Shown: positions 16,328-25,532 of the stretch, piece after piece | How the letters are laid out: each line of letters begins with the position of its first letter | How positions within the stretch are numbered: position 1 is the stretch's first letter | Assembly: GCF_010092985.1 (NCBI RefSeq) | Contig: NZ_CP048106.1 | Span: 1,798,001 to 1,862,000 of the forward strand | Reading direction: 5' to 3' | Length of the DNA: 64,000 nt | Source: Pontibacter pudoricolor | Lineage (GTDB): Bacteria > Bacteroidota > Bacteroidia > Cytophagales > Hymenobacteraceae | Position numbers and translations under genes: made by a program | Notes under the pieces: generated by a model | What the model saw: the letters and a program-made list of their open reading frames with translations, nothing else | Told to the model about the DNA's origin: nothing | Database searches by the model: none

Positions 16328-17659
16328 TTAAATAGCTACATTAGCCTTAACTCCATGTTCCGCTCCAATTGCCTTTTTCCAGCGCACCATCGACAGGAAG
16401 ATCAAACCAAGCACAAAGAACACGATCAGAGCCAGAATGCTGTTTCGCATAGAGCCGGTTAGCTGCGCCACCAGACCGTATGCCAGCGTCCCTAAAACGA
16501 TCGATACTTTCTCGGTTACATCATAAAAACTGAAGAAGGAAGCATGGTCTATAGTTGTAGCCGGGATCAGCTTAGAATAAGTAGAGCGCGACAGCGACTG
16601 CACACCTCCCATTACGGAGCCAACTATAGCCGCCAGCACATAAAAGTCAACCTCGCTACGTATAAAGTATGCCCCGATGCAGATGCCAATCCAGATGATG
16701 ACAGCAACTATCAGCGCCCTGATATTGCCAAACTTTCCCGACAGAAAAGCAAAGGCATATGCACCAGCTATGGCTACCAGTTGTATGATAAGTATGGTAA
16801 CAATAAGGGCACTGTCAGCTAATTTCAGTTCCTCTATCCCGAAAATGGTAGCCACATACATAACCGTTTGCACGCCCATGTTGTAGAAGAAATAAGCCAG
16901 CAGGTAGCGCTTCAGCATGGGTAATTCCTGCACCTGTTTCCAGACTTTCTGCAGTTCTTTTAAGCCATTCAGCACCCAGCTGCCTTTTGGCTTGCGGTTG
17001 TATACATTGCCCGGTAAATAATAGAAAGAATACTGCGCAAATCCGAACCACCACAATCCTGTTGTTAGGAAAGCGATGCGCGGCGGCAAGCTTTTATTAT
17101 CAGCAGCTATACCAAACCACTCCGGCTCCAGGATCATGGCCAGGTTAAAGATAAGCAGCAGCACGCTACCGATATAGCCCATCGAAAAACCACGGGCACT
17201 CAGCTTATCGAACTGGTCTTCCGTAGCGATCTCGGGCAAATATGCGTTGTAAAAAACGATGCTCCCGCTAAACCCGATCGATGCCAGCACAAATAGGATA
17301 ACCGACAAGGTAAAGGTATCACGGGTAAAAAAGAACAAGCCGATGCAGGAAAGCGAACCCAGGTAACAGAACAGCTGCATGAACAGTTTTTTACGTCCAC
17401 TATAGTCTGCAATGGAAGTTAAAAACGGACTGAGAAGTGCTATAATTAGAAATGCAGCAGAAACAGCATAAGAAAACAATACCGAGCTCTCCAGCTCAAA
17501 CCCTAAAAAGTTAACTATAGTTGCGTTGGTTTCCGGGTTGGTAGCAACTGCGCTATAGTAAATAGGAAAAATAGTAGATGTAATAACCAGTGAGTAGACT
17601 GAATTGGCCCAGTCGTAGAAGCACCAGGCATTGGTTATTTTAGGGTTGTTCTTTTGCAT
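16328..17659 (-). CDS. MFS transporter, UMF1/Atg22-like family
   Basis: A 443-residue polytopic membrane protein with about a dozen hydrophobic segments. The opening NAWCFYDWANSVYSLVITST (residues 10-29) is the hallmark of the UMF1 (COG2270, Atg22-like) branch of the major facilitator superfamily; SIADYSGRKK (about 82-91) is the MFS loop motif, and a later GGVQSLSRSTYSKLIP is also typical. Yeast Atg22 exports amino acids from the vacuole; the bacterial substrate is not known. It stands alone, followed by a region dense in CTATAG words and preceded by the paralog cluster, which is transcribed on the same strand. Confidence 0.88.
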   Translation of the reverse strand: MQKNNPKITNAWCFYDWANSVYSLVITSTIFPIYYSAVATNPETNATIVNFLGFELESSVLFSYAVSAAFLIIALLSPFLTSIADYSGRKKLFMQLFCYLGSLSCIGLFFFTRDTFTLSVILFVLASIGFSGSIVFYNAYLPEIATEDQFDKLSARGFSMGYIGSVLLLIFNLAMILEPEWFGIAADNKSLPPRIAFLTTGLWWFGFAQYSFYYLPGNVYNRKPKGSWVLNGLKELQKVWKQVQELPMLKRYLLAYFFYNMGVQTVMYVATIFGIEELKLADSALIVTILIIQLVAIAGAYAFAFLSGKFGNIRALIVAVIIWIGICIGAYFIRSEVDFYVLAAIVGSVMGGVQSLSRSTYSKLIPATTIDHASFFSFYDVTEKVSIVLGTLAYGLVAQLTGSMRNSILALIVFFVLGLIFLSMVRWKKAIGAEHGVKANVAI

Positions 17660-17719
17660 GCATCAAGATATCAAAAATCTGATATATGCTGTTGCTTAGC
17701 AAGTATAAGTAAGGTGAAA

Positions 17720-19195
17720 TTATTTATTACGCTCTATCTTTTGAAGTATGATTTCCCAGAGTTGCTCATAGGGCACAATTTCGAGTTCAGCGTAAGCTAA
17801 ACCAGGTATTGGTGCCTTTTTCAGTTTTTCAAACAGTGGCTGCCCTTTTTTCCTACTATTTTCAAGGTTTGTAAATTCACGAGCAGAAATTAATAACATC
17901 TTTAAAAAATATTTGGTGCGCGCATCCTCTGCGGCTGTAAGATACTTTGAGCTATACTTTTTAATACGCTCAGCTTCACGACTTAACAAATCTGGCTCTA
18001 ATTTATCTAGTGCAATCATATAGTCAAGAATTAACCGCCATAAGTTAAATCCTTTTTTATCCTGCGTAACTATATGCAGTTTTGTTTTGAGTTTTAACGG
18101 CAAACTATAGTTAAAAGCATTCTGATAAACCAGATAAAAAACGGTCCAACGTTCCTGGGCTATCTCTGTTATATACTTGAAAAACTTTTGTCCAAAAACC
18201 TCTATTAAGATATCTTCAGCTTTTTTATAGTCTTTGGCATGCACTGCTAACAGAAAATAATTTTCCATATGCGCAAACCAGTTCCTTGACCCTTCCTCAA
18301 GTCTGTATTTCAATTCTTCAGCTTCAGCAAGTCCTTTAGGATAGTCTCTTATTAAGAGGCATGAGTAGACTAGAAGGTATTTATTAAAACTGACTGAAAA
18401 ATAAGAATCACTTATTTTTCCTTGTTCATAAAATTCAAATGCTTTGTTTATATGATCTATATGAGCAGCTATGTCTCCTTTTACTTCAAAAAAGACCAGC
18501 TTAAGCTGATAGTATCTTTTAAAAACTGGGCCAAGGTTTGACCTCAACCAATCCTCATATAGTTCATCTACATAAATTGATAATTTAGTGAGGAATTTTT
18601 TGCTTGACTCAACCCCCAATTTCATATCAAATTTGATATCAAAGTAGAATGTATCAGCCTTGTTTATAATCTCCCGAAGTTTATAGAGCTCCTTTAACTT
18701 TTGTACACATTCGTCATAACTTTTCCTGTTATATTCACTATCTGAAATCAGAATTCTTAATAGTTCATAAGCTTCAACCTGCGGTTCAATCAGCTGCATT
18801 TCTTCAGCAACAGACAACACATTCTGTATCTGTTTCTTTGCTAATTTTACTTCTTCAAAACTATATAAGGTATGTGCTAAGAATAGTATTTTTCGGCACT
18901 TTAACTCATAAATTTTAACCTCATTAGATAAATTCAGCTTGTCAATATCCAGGAAGAGTAATTGATTATATAGTTTCTTCTTTAGCCTGGATTTGAGCAT
19001 TTTATATGCGCTGGTTTTATTTTCGCTACCATATAACTCTTTTACAAGCCAGGTCTCATTCTCAGGTTTACTATATTTTACCAGGTGGAGTAAGCGAGTC
19101 TCCAGATTGGAATTATCTGAGTAATCAAGGATCGCAGTTTCTACAAACTTCCCTTTGTATTCGATTATATCGATGAGTTTACTGAGTTCTTCCAT
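17720..19195 (-). CDS. Tandem helical-repeat paralog A, unknown function
   Basis: A 491-residue soluble protein, predicted all-helical, without signal peptide or membrane segment. I do not recognise a named family. It is a clear paralog of the next two genes: a basic N-terminal motif KMLKSRLKKKLYNQL (about 70-84), NWFAHMENYFLLA in the middle, a TQDKKGFNLWRLIL block and a C-terminal AYAELEIVPYEQLWEIIL. The helix-rich body looks TPR-like (inference). The start codon overlaps the end of paralog B by 31 bp, so translation may be coupled. Base composition is AT-richer than flanking genes (for example 21 of 60 G/C at 18601-18660), which may point to an accessory origin. Confidence 0.8.
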   Translation of the reverse strand: MEELSKLIDIIEYKGKFVETAILDYSDNSNLETRLLHLVKYSKPENETWLVKELYGSENKTSAYKMLKSRLKKKLYNQLLFLDIDKLNLSNEVKIYELKCRKILFLAHTLYSFEEVKLAKKQIQNVLSVAEEMQLIEPQVEAYELLRILISDSEYNRKSYDECVQKLKELYKLREIINKADTFYFDIKFDMKLGVESSKKFLTKLSIYVDELYEDWLRSNLGPVFKRYYQLKLVFFEVKGDIAAHIDHINKAFEFYEQGKISDSYFSVSFNKYLLVYSCLLIRDYPKGLAEAEELKYRLEEGSRNWFAHMENYFLLAVHAKDYKKAEDILIEVFGQKFFKYITEIAQERWTVFYLVYQNAFNYSLPLKLKTKLHIVTQDKKGFNLWRLILDYMIALDKLEPDLLSREAERIKKYSSKYLTAAEDARTKYFLKMLLISAREFTNLENSRKKGQPLFEKLKKAPIPGLAYAELEIVPYEQLWEIILQKIERNK

Positions 19196-20673
19196 AGTTG
19201 AGTACTAGATCCAATAGAAAGTAAAACATGCTCCCAGAGGTGTTCATAGGGAATAATCTCTACTTCGGCATAAGCATCGCCTGCAAAAGGTGTTTGCCTC
19301 AACTTCTGAAAAAGGTAGCGGCTTTTACGTCTGCAGGTTTTCACGTTGCTGTATTCGTGCCCTGCTATTAAAAGAAGTTTTAAGAATAAACGGGTACGCG
19401 GATCGGAAGCAGCACCAAAATGCTTTGCAACATATTTCCGTAAACGCTCAACATTGCGGGTGATCAATTCTACATCAAGGCTTTTTAATACATGTATAAA
19501 CTCCAGAATAAGGTACCACACATTGTAGCCGTTTTTATCCTGCATTATTACTAATGGTTTATAGTTTAAAGTAAACCCTAAATCCGTTGCTGTTGTTAAA
19601 ATATAAAATTGATAATAAAGGTACCAACGATCCTGGGCAGTTTGAGGAGTAGATTTTAGCTTACTGTTAGATAGCACCTCAACAAGTATTTCTTTCGCTT
19701 TACCATAGTTGTGAGAATGTGTTGCCAGCAGAAAATAATTCTCCATATGAGCAAACCAATTGATGCTGCTTAATTCTAATTGTTTTTTAAGTTTTTCAGC
19801 TACATCAAAACCTTCTGCAAACTGCTTATTTTTGAGGTACGCATAGGTTAGACCAAATTGGTTTCTGTGATAAAAAAAATATAAAGGACTTATCTTACCA
19901 TTATAAAAAAGTTGTGCAGAATCATTTAAATGTTTTATATGGTCTGTGACACTCCCAAGTGCCTCTAGAGCAGCTGATTTACCAACATAATAATAACTGT
20001 ATATAGGAGAGGAATTAGTTTGCTGCCAAAATGCAAATAATTTATTAACTCCTTTAATTATAAATTCAGCGTGGTCAATTCTGTTCTTTACACCAACCCT
20101 GATTTCTACCATTATTCTGAGGTATAAATCCCTTGCTTCTTCCTCAACCGCACTTAACTGACGATATTTTTGTATTTCTTCTGACAATTCATAAAATCTT
20201 TTCCTATCAAAAATCCTAAAACTAGAATTTAATCGAAGTATTTCAAGCGCTCTAACTACATGACTTGAAAGCTCTGCTAACTTAGCAATTTTTAATGCTT
20301 GTAATGTGAGTTTCTCTCTTAGGTGAGCAAATTCATGATTATCCAGAATTAACGCCTCATTAAGCAACGCATTACATCTAATCTCTTCAACCAGTGATTT
20401 TGAGTATGTGATTGTCGAGTCAATATTCAAAAAATTCAACTGGTTATATAGCTTCCGCTTAACCCTAGACTTGAGCATTTTAAAGGCACTACTCCCCTTA
20501 CTACCTCCATAGAGCTGCTGTATTATTTCATCTTCAGATATGTTGGCCTGATCTTTAATGAGTAAATACACTTTCGTTTCCAGATTCGTAGTGTCGGTTA
20601 AATTAAGTAATGCTCCACCAGAACCCTTCCCTTGCTCTTCCAGTAGTTTAACGAGTTGTCTGAGTTCCTCCAT
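19165..20673 (-). CDS. Tandem helical-repeat paralog B, unknown function
   Basis: A 502-residue paralog of its two neighbours. It shares FKMLKSRVKRKLYNQLNFLN (about 81-100), NWFAHMENYFLLA, QDRWYLYYQFYI, MQDKNGYNVWYLILEF and the C-terminal DAYAEVEIIPYEHLWEHVL. About 14 residues at its C-terminus are an extension encoded in the overlap with paralog A and absent from the other two copies. A and B are closer to each other than either is to C by eye. The basic KxLKSRxKxKL motif could contact nucleic acid, but no helix-turn-helix can be claimed. Separated from paralog C by 9 bp, so very likely one transcript. Confidence 0.8.
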   Translation of the reverse strand: MEELRQLVKLLEEQGKGSGGALLNLTDTTNLETKVYLLIKDQANISEDEIIQQLYGGSKGSSAFKMLKSRVKRKLYNQLNFLNIDSTITYSKSLVEEIRCNALLNEALILDNHEFAHLREKLTLQALKIAKLAELSSHVVRALEILRLNSSFRIFDRKRFYELSEEIQKYRQLSAVEEEARDLYLRIMVEIRVGVKNRIDHAEFIIKGVNKLFAFWQQTNSSPIYSYYYVGKSAALEALGSVTDHIKHLNDSAQLFYNGKISPLYFFYHRNQFGLTYAYLKNKQFAEGFDVAEKLKKQLELSSINWFAHMENYFLLATHSHNYGKAKEILVEVLSNSKLKSTPQTAQDRWYLYYQFYILTTATDLGFTLNYKPLVIMQDKNGYNVWYLILEFIHVLKSLDVELITRNVERLRKYVAKHFGAASDPRTRLFLKLLLIAGHEYSNVKTCRRKSRYLFQKLRQTPFAGDAYAEVEIIPYEHLWEHVLLSIGSSTQLWKNSVNSSI

Positions 20674-20682
20674 ATCAAAAAA

Positions 20683-22155
20683 CTAAGCTGGCATTGCATC
20701 TAATATCAACTCCCATAAATGCTCATAAGGAACAATCTCAATTTCTGCATAAGCATCACCAGGAGCCGGAGTTTCAATAAGTTTCTGATAGTGTTTTGCA
20801 CCCTTTAACCTACAGGAGGCTGCATCATAATTTTCTGTTACAGTTAACATCAGTAGCTTTAAAAATAGCTTACTTCTAAGACTGAAGGAGTCCTTTAAAT
20901 GTGTAAGGATATACTTCTTCAAGCTTTCAATTCTATATAACAGTCCTTCTGTATCTCCTTTTTGTAAAAAATATAAAAACTGAAGTATTAAAATTGCTAC
21001 ATTAAATCCTTGTTTGTCTTTACTGTATTCTGTAATTGAAGTAATAAATTTCTGATAATTGAAGCCTTCTAGTATAGAGTAAGAGGAATCTATAAAATAC
21101 AGGTAAGCAGTATACAATTGCCATCTTTCTGCGGCAGCCTTTGTAATAATATTATAGCTTGTATTTGATCGCACTCGGTGCAACAGAACTGAAGCTAGTT
21201 CATAATTTTTTGCATGGACCGCCAGAAGGAAATAATTTTCCATGTAAGCAAACCAGTTCTTAGTATTAGAGTCAAACAAATTATAAAAATCACTTGCATA
21301 CTTTAATCCATTTGAGAACTCCTTTGTCCTTAAATGTGCATAAATAAGCATATAGGCATTTAAATTTGTCTCAAACCGCTGCGCATTGATTTTATTGGCC
21401 CTTACTAAACTTTCCGCCTCTTCTGTTATTTTTATTATTTCGCCAAAATTGCCAATAAGCTCATAAAATAACATTGATGTTCTATAGAAATAGTAAAAAC
21501 AGCTGAAAGTTTTTGTTTCATCCCAAATGGTTCTGAGTCTTGTAATCAGGTTTGGAAGTTCACCTAAATATAGCTTTCTGTTCTTTACTGTGCTCTTTAG
21601 ATGTACCATGGAAAGTTGAAAAAGGGAGGCGGCTTCCTTTTCTAAACTTACTATTTCAGAATACTTCAAAAACTCGTCTCTACTGTTCTTATAGAGTTTT
21701 AACCCGCCCTGACTGGTCAGACACTCTAATTCGATCTCTAAAGCATTCAACACCAGGTCATTAAACTCAAACTCTAAAGCTAGGGTCTTAATTTTTTTAC
21801 ATAAGCCTAAAACTATAGAAAACTCTTTCTGCTTTAACAATATTTTTGATAATAGAAGTAGTTTTTCACATTCTACCTCTCTTCGTAATGGTAGCCGGCC
21901 TGTAGTAATATCTGCAGTTATCAGCGCATTATGCAGCTTTTTTTTTACCCTATGTTTAAGCATCTTAAAGCGCACGTCACTTTGATCAGTTCCGTACAGT
22001 TTATATGCTGCTTCTGTATCAGTTTTAAAATTACCTTGCGTTACATTCTCAATAAACTCACCCTCCAGACTCTTACTCTTATGGCTAAAAAAGCTCTGTA
22101 TATTTTTTGATGAAATAACTTGAAGTACATTAATTAACTGTTCGATTTCCTGCAT
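20683..22155 (-). CDS. Tandem helical-repeat paralog C, unknown function
   Basis: About 490 residues, the promoter-proximal and most divergent member of the trio. Shared blocks are FKMLKHRVKKKLHNALITAD, NWFAYMENYFLLAVHAKNYE, AAERWQLYTAYLYF, KDKQGFNVAILILQFLYFL and DAYAEIEIVPYEHLWELIL. I take the ATG at 22155 (MQEIEQLI), because the longer frame begins with TTG only three codons upstream. A perfect 11-bp inverted repeat lies 44 bp upstream. Soluble, helical, unknown function; the trio could be sensors or regulators with a helical ligand-binding body, which is inference from architecture only. Confidence 0.8.
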   Translation of the reverse strand: MQEIEQLINVLQVISSKNIQSFFSHKSKSLEGEFIENVTQGNFKTDTEAAYKLYGTDQSDVRFKMLKHRVKKKLHNALITADITTGRLPLRREVECEKLLLLSKILLKQKEFSIVLGLCKKIKTLALEFEFNDLVLNALEIELECLTSQGGLKLYKNSRDEFLKYSEIVSLEKEAASLFQLSMVHLKSTVKNRKLYLGELPNLITRLRTIWDETKTFSCFYYFYRTSMLFYELIGNFGEIIKITEEAESLVRANKINAQRFETNLNAYMLIYAHLRTKEFSNGLKYASDFYNLFDSNTKNWFAYMENYFLLAVHAKNYELASVLLHRVRSNTSYNIITKAAAERWQLYTAYLYFIDSSYSILEGFNYQKFITSITEYSKDKQGFNVAILILQFLYFLQKGDTEGLLYRIESLKKYILTHLKDSFSLRSKLFLKLLMLTVTENYDAASCRLKGAKHYQKLIETPAPGDAYAEIEIVPYEHLWELILDAMPA

Positions 22156-22198
22156 AATAAGCAATTTAAAAAATATTTATAAACTTATATACAACATT

Positions 22199-22236
22199 GT
22201 AAATTCATATTATTAAAACTTTTATTATGAATTTAC
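22199..22236. promoter_or_regulatory. Perfect 11-bp inverted repeat, candidate operator
   Basis: Arms GTAAATTCATA (22199-22209) and TATGAATTTAC (22226-22236) are exact reverse complements, separated by a 16-nt AT-only-but-two spacer. It sits 44 bp upstream of paralog C. No T-run follows on either side, so it is not a terminator; position and form suit an operator for a dimeric regulator. Confidence 0.5.
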
Positions 22237-22422
22237 CAATATAGGTTTACATGCTTTTAAGGGTAAAATATATTTATTTAGATCAAAATGTTACTTATCT
22301 AGAATATTTACCCTAAGTTCCAAATAACAAGCATTGACCTCAACCTAATTAGAGGCAATTAATCCCTAAAAATATAATTATTTTTTACTAAATGCATAGT
22401 TACTTTTTTAAATTAACATTCC

Positions 22423-22453
22423 TTTGCCGTCAGCTATATATTATAAATCTTTG
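22423..22453 (+). promoter_or_regulatory. Promoter-like element of the small peptide gene
   Basis: TTTG (22423-22426), exactly 19 nt, then AATCTTTG (22446-22453), a 7 of 8 match to TAnnTTTG. The expected start site is about 22460, leaving a leader of roughly 24 nt before the ATG at 22484. Confidence 0.45.
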
Positions 22454-22483
22454 TTTAGATAAATCTAAAAAATAGACCCTGAC

Positions 22484-22642
22484 ATGATAGAAATCTTAAT
22501 TGCAATAATATTGCAGATAACCACCATAGTAACTGGCGCAGACTCAGATAAAGTTAAAGAAGAGCAAAAGATAGCCGAAACTAAAGCAAAAACTGAACAG
22601 CAGAATTCTACTGCTGATGGAGGCCAAGGTAATTGGGAATAA
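22484..22642 (+). CDS. Small 52-residue peptide, hydrophobic N-terminus
   Basis: An open frame of 52 codons, too short for usual gene calls. The first 18 residues (MIEILIAIILQITTIVTG) are strongly hydrophobic, like a signal or membrane segment. The rest is charged and hydrophilic (SDKVKEEQKIAETKAKTEQQ), ending ADGGQGNWE. A promoter-like pair with exact 19-nt spacing lies just upstream. It is divergent from the three paralogs and 68 bp upstream of the peptide-binding ABC lipoprotein. I recognise no family. If real, it is a membrane-bound or secreted small protein; its place next to helical-repeat proteins and a peptide transporter makes a signalling role conceivable, without proof. Confidence 0.5.
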   Translation: MIEILIAIILQITTIVTGADSDKVKEEQKIAETKAKTEQQNSTADGGQGNWE

Positions 22643-22710
22643 CCACGGATAACAAATAGTTATTTTCCTTATCTTGCTCTGAAATCTTTTAGCCAAAGGA
22701 CTTTTGCCAG

Positions 22711-24426
22711 ATGAGGAAACTATATCCGTTACTTGTTAGCTTACTTTTATCTCTTTCTTTTTGCTCACAACCTCAGCGACAGCCAGAGGAGGTAAGGATC
22801 CGGTTAGCAACTGAACCGATGACGCTCAGCCCTGTTAACTACTCCGATTCGGAGGGATTGCAGGTTATTAATCTTTTGTTTCAGAGCCTGCTAGGTGTTG
22901 ACTTGGAAGATGACCAACTGAAGCCAGTTTTAGTTAAAGACCGGCCTCTTATTGAGCAAAAAGATTCTGTAACCCTGATTACCTACGAGCTTAGAGACGA
23001 AGCCAGCTGGTCGGACGGGTCTCCTGTAACATCAGATGACATTGCCTTTACCTTAAAGGTTTTAAAAGCACCGTTAGTACAAAATGAACAAGTAAAAACG
23101 CAGGTCGCCTTTATCCGTGACCTGGTTCAGAACAAAGACAATAACAGGAAATTCACCTTCGTCTGTGATAGCTTCACACCAGAAATGGAATTGTTATCCG
23201 GAGACTTTTTTATAATTCCGGCTTATTTATTTGACCCTGAAAATCTTTTAAAAAATATACCTGTAGCCGCATTTACAGACAGCCTTTCCAAGCTTGAAAA
23301 CCATAATAATATCAAGGCTTTTGCGGCTCAGTTTAATACACCTGCCTACAACAACAACGGTAAAATATTACAAGGTAGCGCAGGATACACACTAGAGGAA
23401 TGGGTGCCGGGGCAGTATATAAAGCTCCGGCAAAAAAAGGATTGGTGGGGCAAAAACACAAATGCCTCTAACCTGACAGCAAATCCGGAACACATTACAC
23501 TTCAGATCATACCGGATAACACCACCGCACTGTTAGCACTCAAAAACCGTCAGCTGGATGTGCTGAGAGATATACCTGCCCGGGAGTTTGACCAACTTAA
23601 GCAAAACAAAGACTTTCAGGAAGACTTCGACCTCTTCACACCTGATTCTTATAAATCTGTATATGCTGGCATCAACAGCCGTTTACCTAAATTCTCTGAC
23701 AAGCAAACCCGTCAGGCCATTGCCTACTTACTTGATGTTTCAAACTATATAAAGATAACACAGCAGCAATATGCCACTCCAACAGCAGGCATAATTCCTC
23801 CAACGCTTACAGAGTTCTATAATTCTGATTTAAAACCTTATACGCTTGATCCGGCAAAGGCAAAACAATTATTACTTGCGGCGGGCTGGCAGGAACGTAA
23901 CACAGGTTGGTTTAAAAAGATAAATGGCAAAGAGCAACAACTATCTATAGTTGTAACCTATAAAGCAGGCAATAACATAATCGAATCAACAGCACTTATT
24001 TTTCAGCAGAGTGCGGCAGAATTGCGCATACCGGTACAGATAGAAGCGCAGGAAGGCAACCTGTTCACACAAAACTCCAGGGAGCATAAATTCGAGATGT
24101 TCTTCCGGCCGCTGAGTGGGAATCCGTTTGCCTTTAACTTTGAGCCGATTCTGCATACATCTCATGCTGCTAAGGGCGGCACCAACTATACTGGTTTCGG
24201 AAATACTGAAACTGATGCGCTGCTACAAACTATAAACAAAGCAACAGACACAAGACAGAAAGCTACTTACCTGAAGCAATTACAGAAACTGATGCTGGAA
24301 GAGGCTACGTTTATAGTGCTGTACTATACAAAAGAGCGGTTGGCAATACACAAACGTTTCCAGAACACGAAAGTATCGGGCTTATCGCCAAACTATGATG
24401 TAAGTGCATTCCTGATTAAAAAATAG
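22711..24426 (+). CDS. ABC transporter substrate-binding lipoprotein, family 5
   Basis: A 571-residue oligopeptide/dipeptide-type binding protein (SBP_bac_5). It has an N-terminal signal (4-17) with Cys18; Phe at -1 is unusual for a lipobox. Family features include LATEPMTLSPVN near the start, WSDGSPVTSDDIAFTLK (about 101-117), and a C-terminal YNTE-like hinge region with GFGNTETDALLQ. The family captures peptides, nickel or sugars for import; peptide is the default guess. It opens a three-gene unit with two permeases (12 bp and then a 4 bp overlap). The ATPase subunits are not in the window. Confidence 0.9.
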   Translation: MRKLYPLLVSLLLSLSFCSQPQRQPEEVRIRLATEPMTLSPVNYSDSEGLQVINLLFQSLLGVDLEDDQLKPVLVKDRPLIEQKDSVTLITYELRDEASWSDGSPVTSDDIAFTLKVLKAPLVQNEQVKTQVAFIRDLVQNKDNNRKFTFVCDSFTPEMELLSGDFFIIPAYLFDPENLLKNIPVAAFTDSLSKLENHNNIKAFAAQFNTPAYNNNGKILQGSAGYTLEEWVPGQYIKLRQKKDWWGKNTNASNLTANPEHITLQIIPDNTTALLALKNRQLDVLRDIPAREFDQLKQNKDFQEDFDLFTPDSYKSVYAGINSRLPKFSDKQTRQAIAYLLDVSNYIKITQQQYATPTAGIIPPTLTEFYNSDLKPYTLDPAKAKQLLLAAGWQERNTGWFKKINGKEQQLSIVVTYKAGNNIIESTALIFQQSAAELRIPVQIEAQEGNLFTQNSREHKFEMFFRPLSGNPFAFNFEPILHTSHAAKGGTNYTGFGNTETDALLQTINKATDTRQKATYLKQLQKLMLEEATFIVLYYTKERLAIHKRFQNTKVSGLSPNYDVSAFLIKK

Positions 24427-24437
24427 TAGCTGCCTTT

Positions 24438-25532
24438 ATGCTACGCCACTTATTCCGCCGTTTGCTTTATGCCATACCTGTTTTATGGGTAATGGTTTCT
24501 GCTATCTTTTTGCTGAGCAGGATATTGCCAGGCGCATTTGGTGAGCAGTTGTTTACAGATGACTCAGGATTTTACAGCAAAGGATCGCAGCAACAGAAGA
24601 CCATTGCCTACGAGCAGCTCCTGAAACGCACAAAGCAGCAATTACCACTCTTTTATGTAGGCTTTACAACTATAGACGCAGCAGAGACTCACACAGGCTA
24701 TAGTTACTTAGTGCCTGACCTAACCTGGAATGGCACAGAGAACCTGTATCACATCTGGGCAGCAGAAGTTTTAACCGGCAGCCTGGGCGAGTCTTTTGCC
24801 AGCACCAGACCAGTAACCGAAGTAATTGCTGAAGCTGCAGGCAATACCATCTGGATAATGCTTTTTAGCATGGCTATAACAATAGTTCTGGCTTTAATGG
24901 CAGGTATTACAATGGTACTCTGGCAGGAATCCAAATGGCCATCGCTACTGCTCTCATTCCTTATCGTGCTGGATAGCCTCCCGCTGTTTGTGCTGAGCCT
25001 GCTGCTGTTGCTGCTGTTGGCTAGCCCCGATGCCCTACAGCTTTTCCCGGTTTTCGGACTTGGCTATAGTTCAGTTGGTAACAACGGGGTCTTAACATCT
25101 CTTCTTTTTAAGCTTCCTTACCTGGCTCTACCTATATTCTGCCTGGTGCTGACCAATCTGCCCTACCTTACTAACCAGTTTTATAGTTCGCTGGCAGGCA
25201 CAATGCAAGCCGGTTACATTAAAACTGCCCGCGCAAAGGGCCTTCGAAACTATAGTATAATTACCCGCCACGCCCTTCGGAATGCGCTCTTACCAATTAT
25301 TACGATCTTATCAGATATGTTGCCAGCACTTGTGGCAGGCACAGGTATTATAGAGATTATTTTTGCTATACCCGGTATCGGTCGTTTGCTGGTAAACAGT
25401 GTTCTTGCCCGGGATTTCCCTGTTATTGTAGGCATAGTAGTCGTAATTGCGGTTTTTAAAATGATTTCTCATGCACTGGCCGATGTTTTATATGCACTGG
25501 CAGACCCAAGAATAAAAAACTCGGCTAAATGA
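24438..25532 (+). CDS. ABC transporter permease, OppB/DppB type
   Basis: A 364-residue inner-membrane permease. It opens with MLRHLFRRLLYAIPVLWVMV, standard for OppB/DppB proteins, and has about six membrane segments. The EAA loop that docks on the ATPase is GYIKTARAKGLRNYSII (about 260-276), followed by RHALRNALLPIITIL. An insert after the first helix (about 35-100) is periplasmic and longer than in E. coli DppB. It partners the OppC-type permease that overlaps its end by 4 bp (ATGA), so translation is likely coupled. Confidence 0.92.
   Translation: MLRHLFRRLLYAIPVLWVMVSAIFLLSRILPGAFGEQLFTDDSGFYSKGSQQQKTIAYEQLLKRTKQQLPLFYVGFTTIDAAETHTGYSYLVPDLTWNGTENLYHIWAAEVLTGSLGESFASTRPVTEVIAEAAGNTIWIMLFSMAITIVLALMAGITMVLWQESKWPSLLLSFLIVLDSLPLFVLSLLLLLLLASPDALQLFPVFGLGYSSVGNNGVLTSLLFKLPYLALPIFCLVLTNLPYLTNQFYSSLAGTMQAGYIKTARAKGLRNYSIITRHALRNALLPIITILSDMLPALVAGTGIIEIIFAIPGIGRLLVNSVLARDFPVIVGIVVVIAVFKMISHALADVLYALADPRIKNSAK

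Larger units (their letters stand above)
22156..22483. other. AT-rich divergent control region
   Basis: An AT-rich intergenic stretch between paralog C (minus) and the small peptide gene (plus). It contains the perfect inverted repeat at 22199-22236 and the promoter-like pair at 22423-22453. No other gene is seen in it. Confidence 0.6.
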
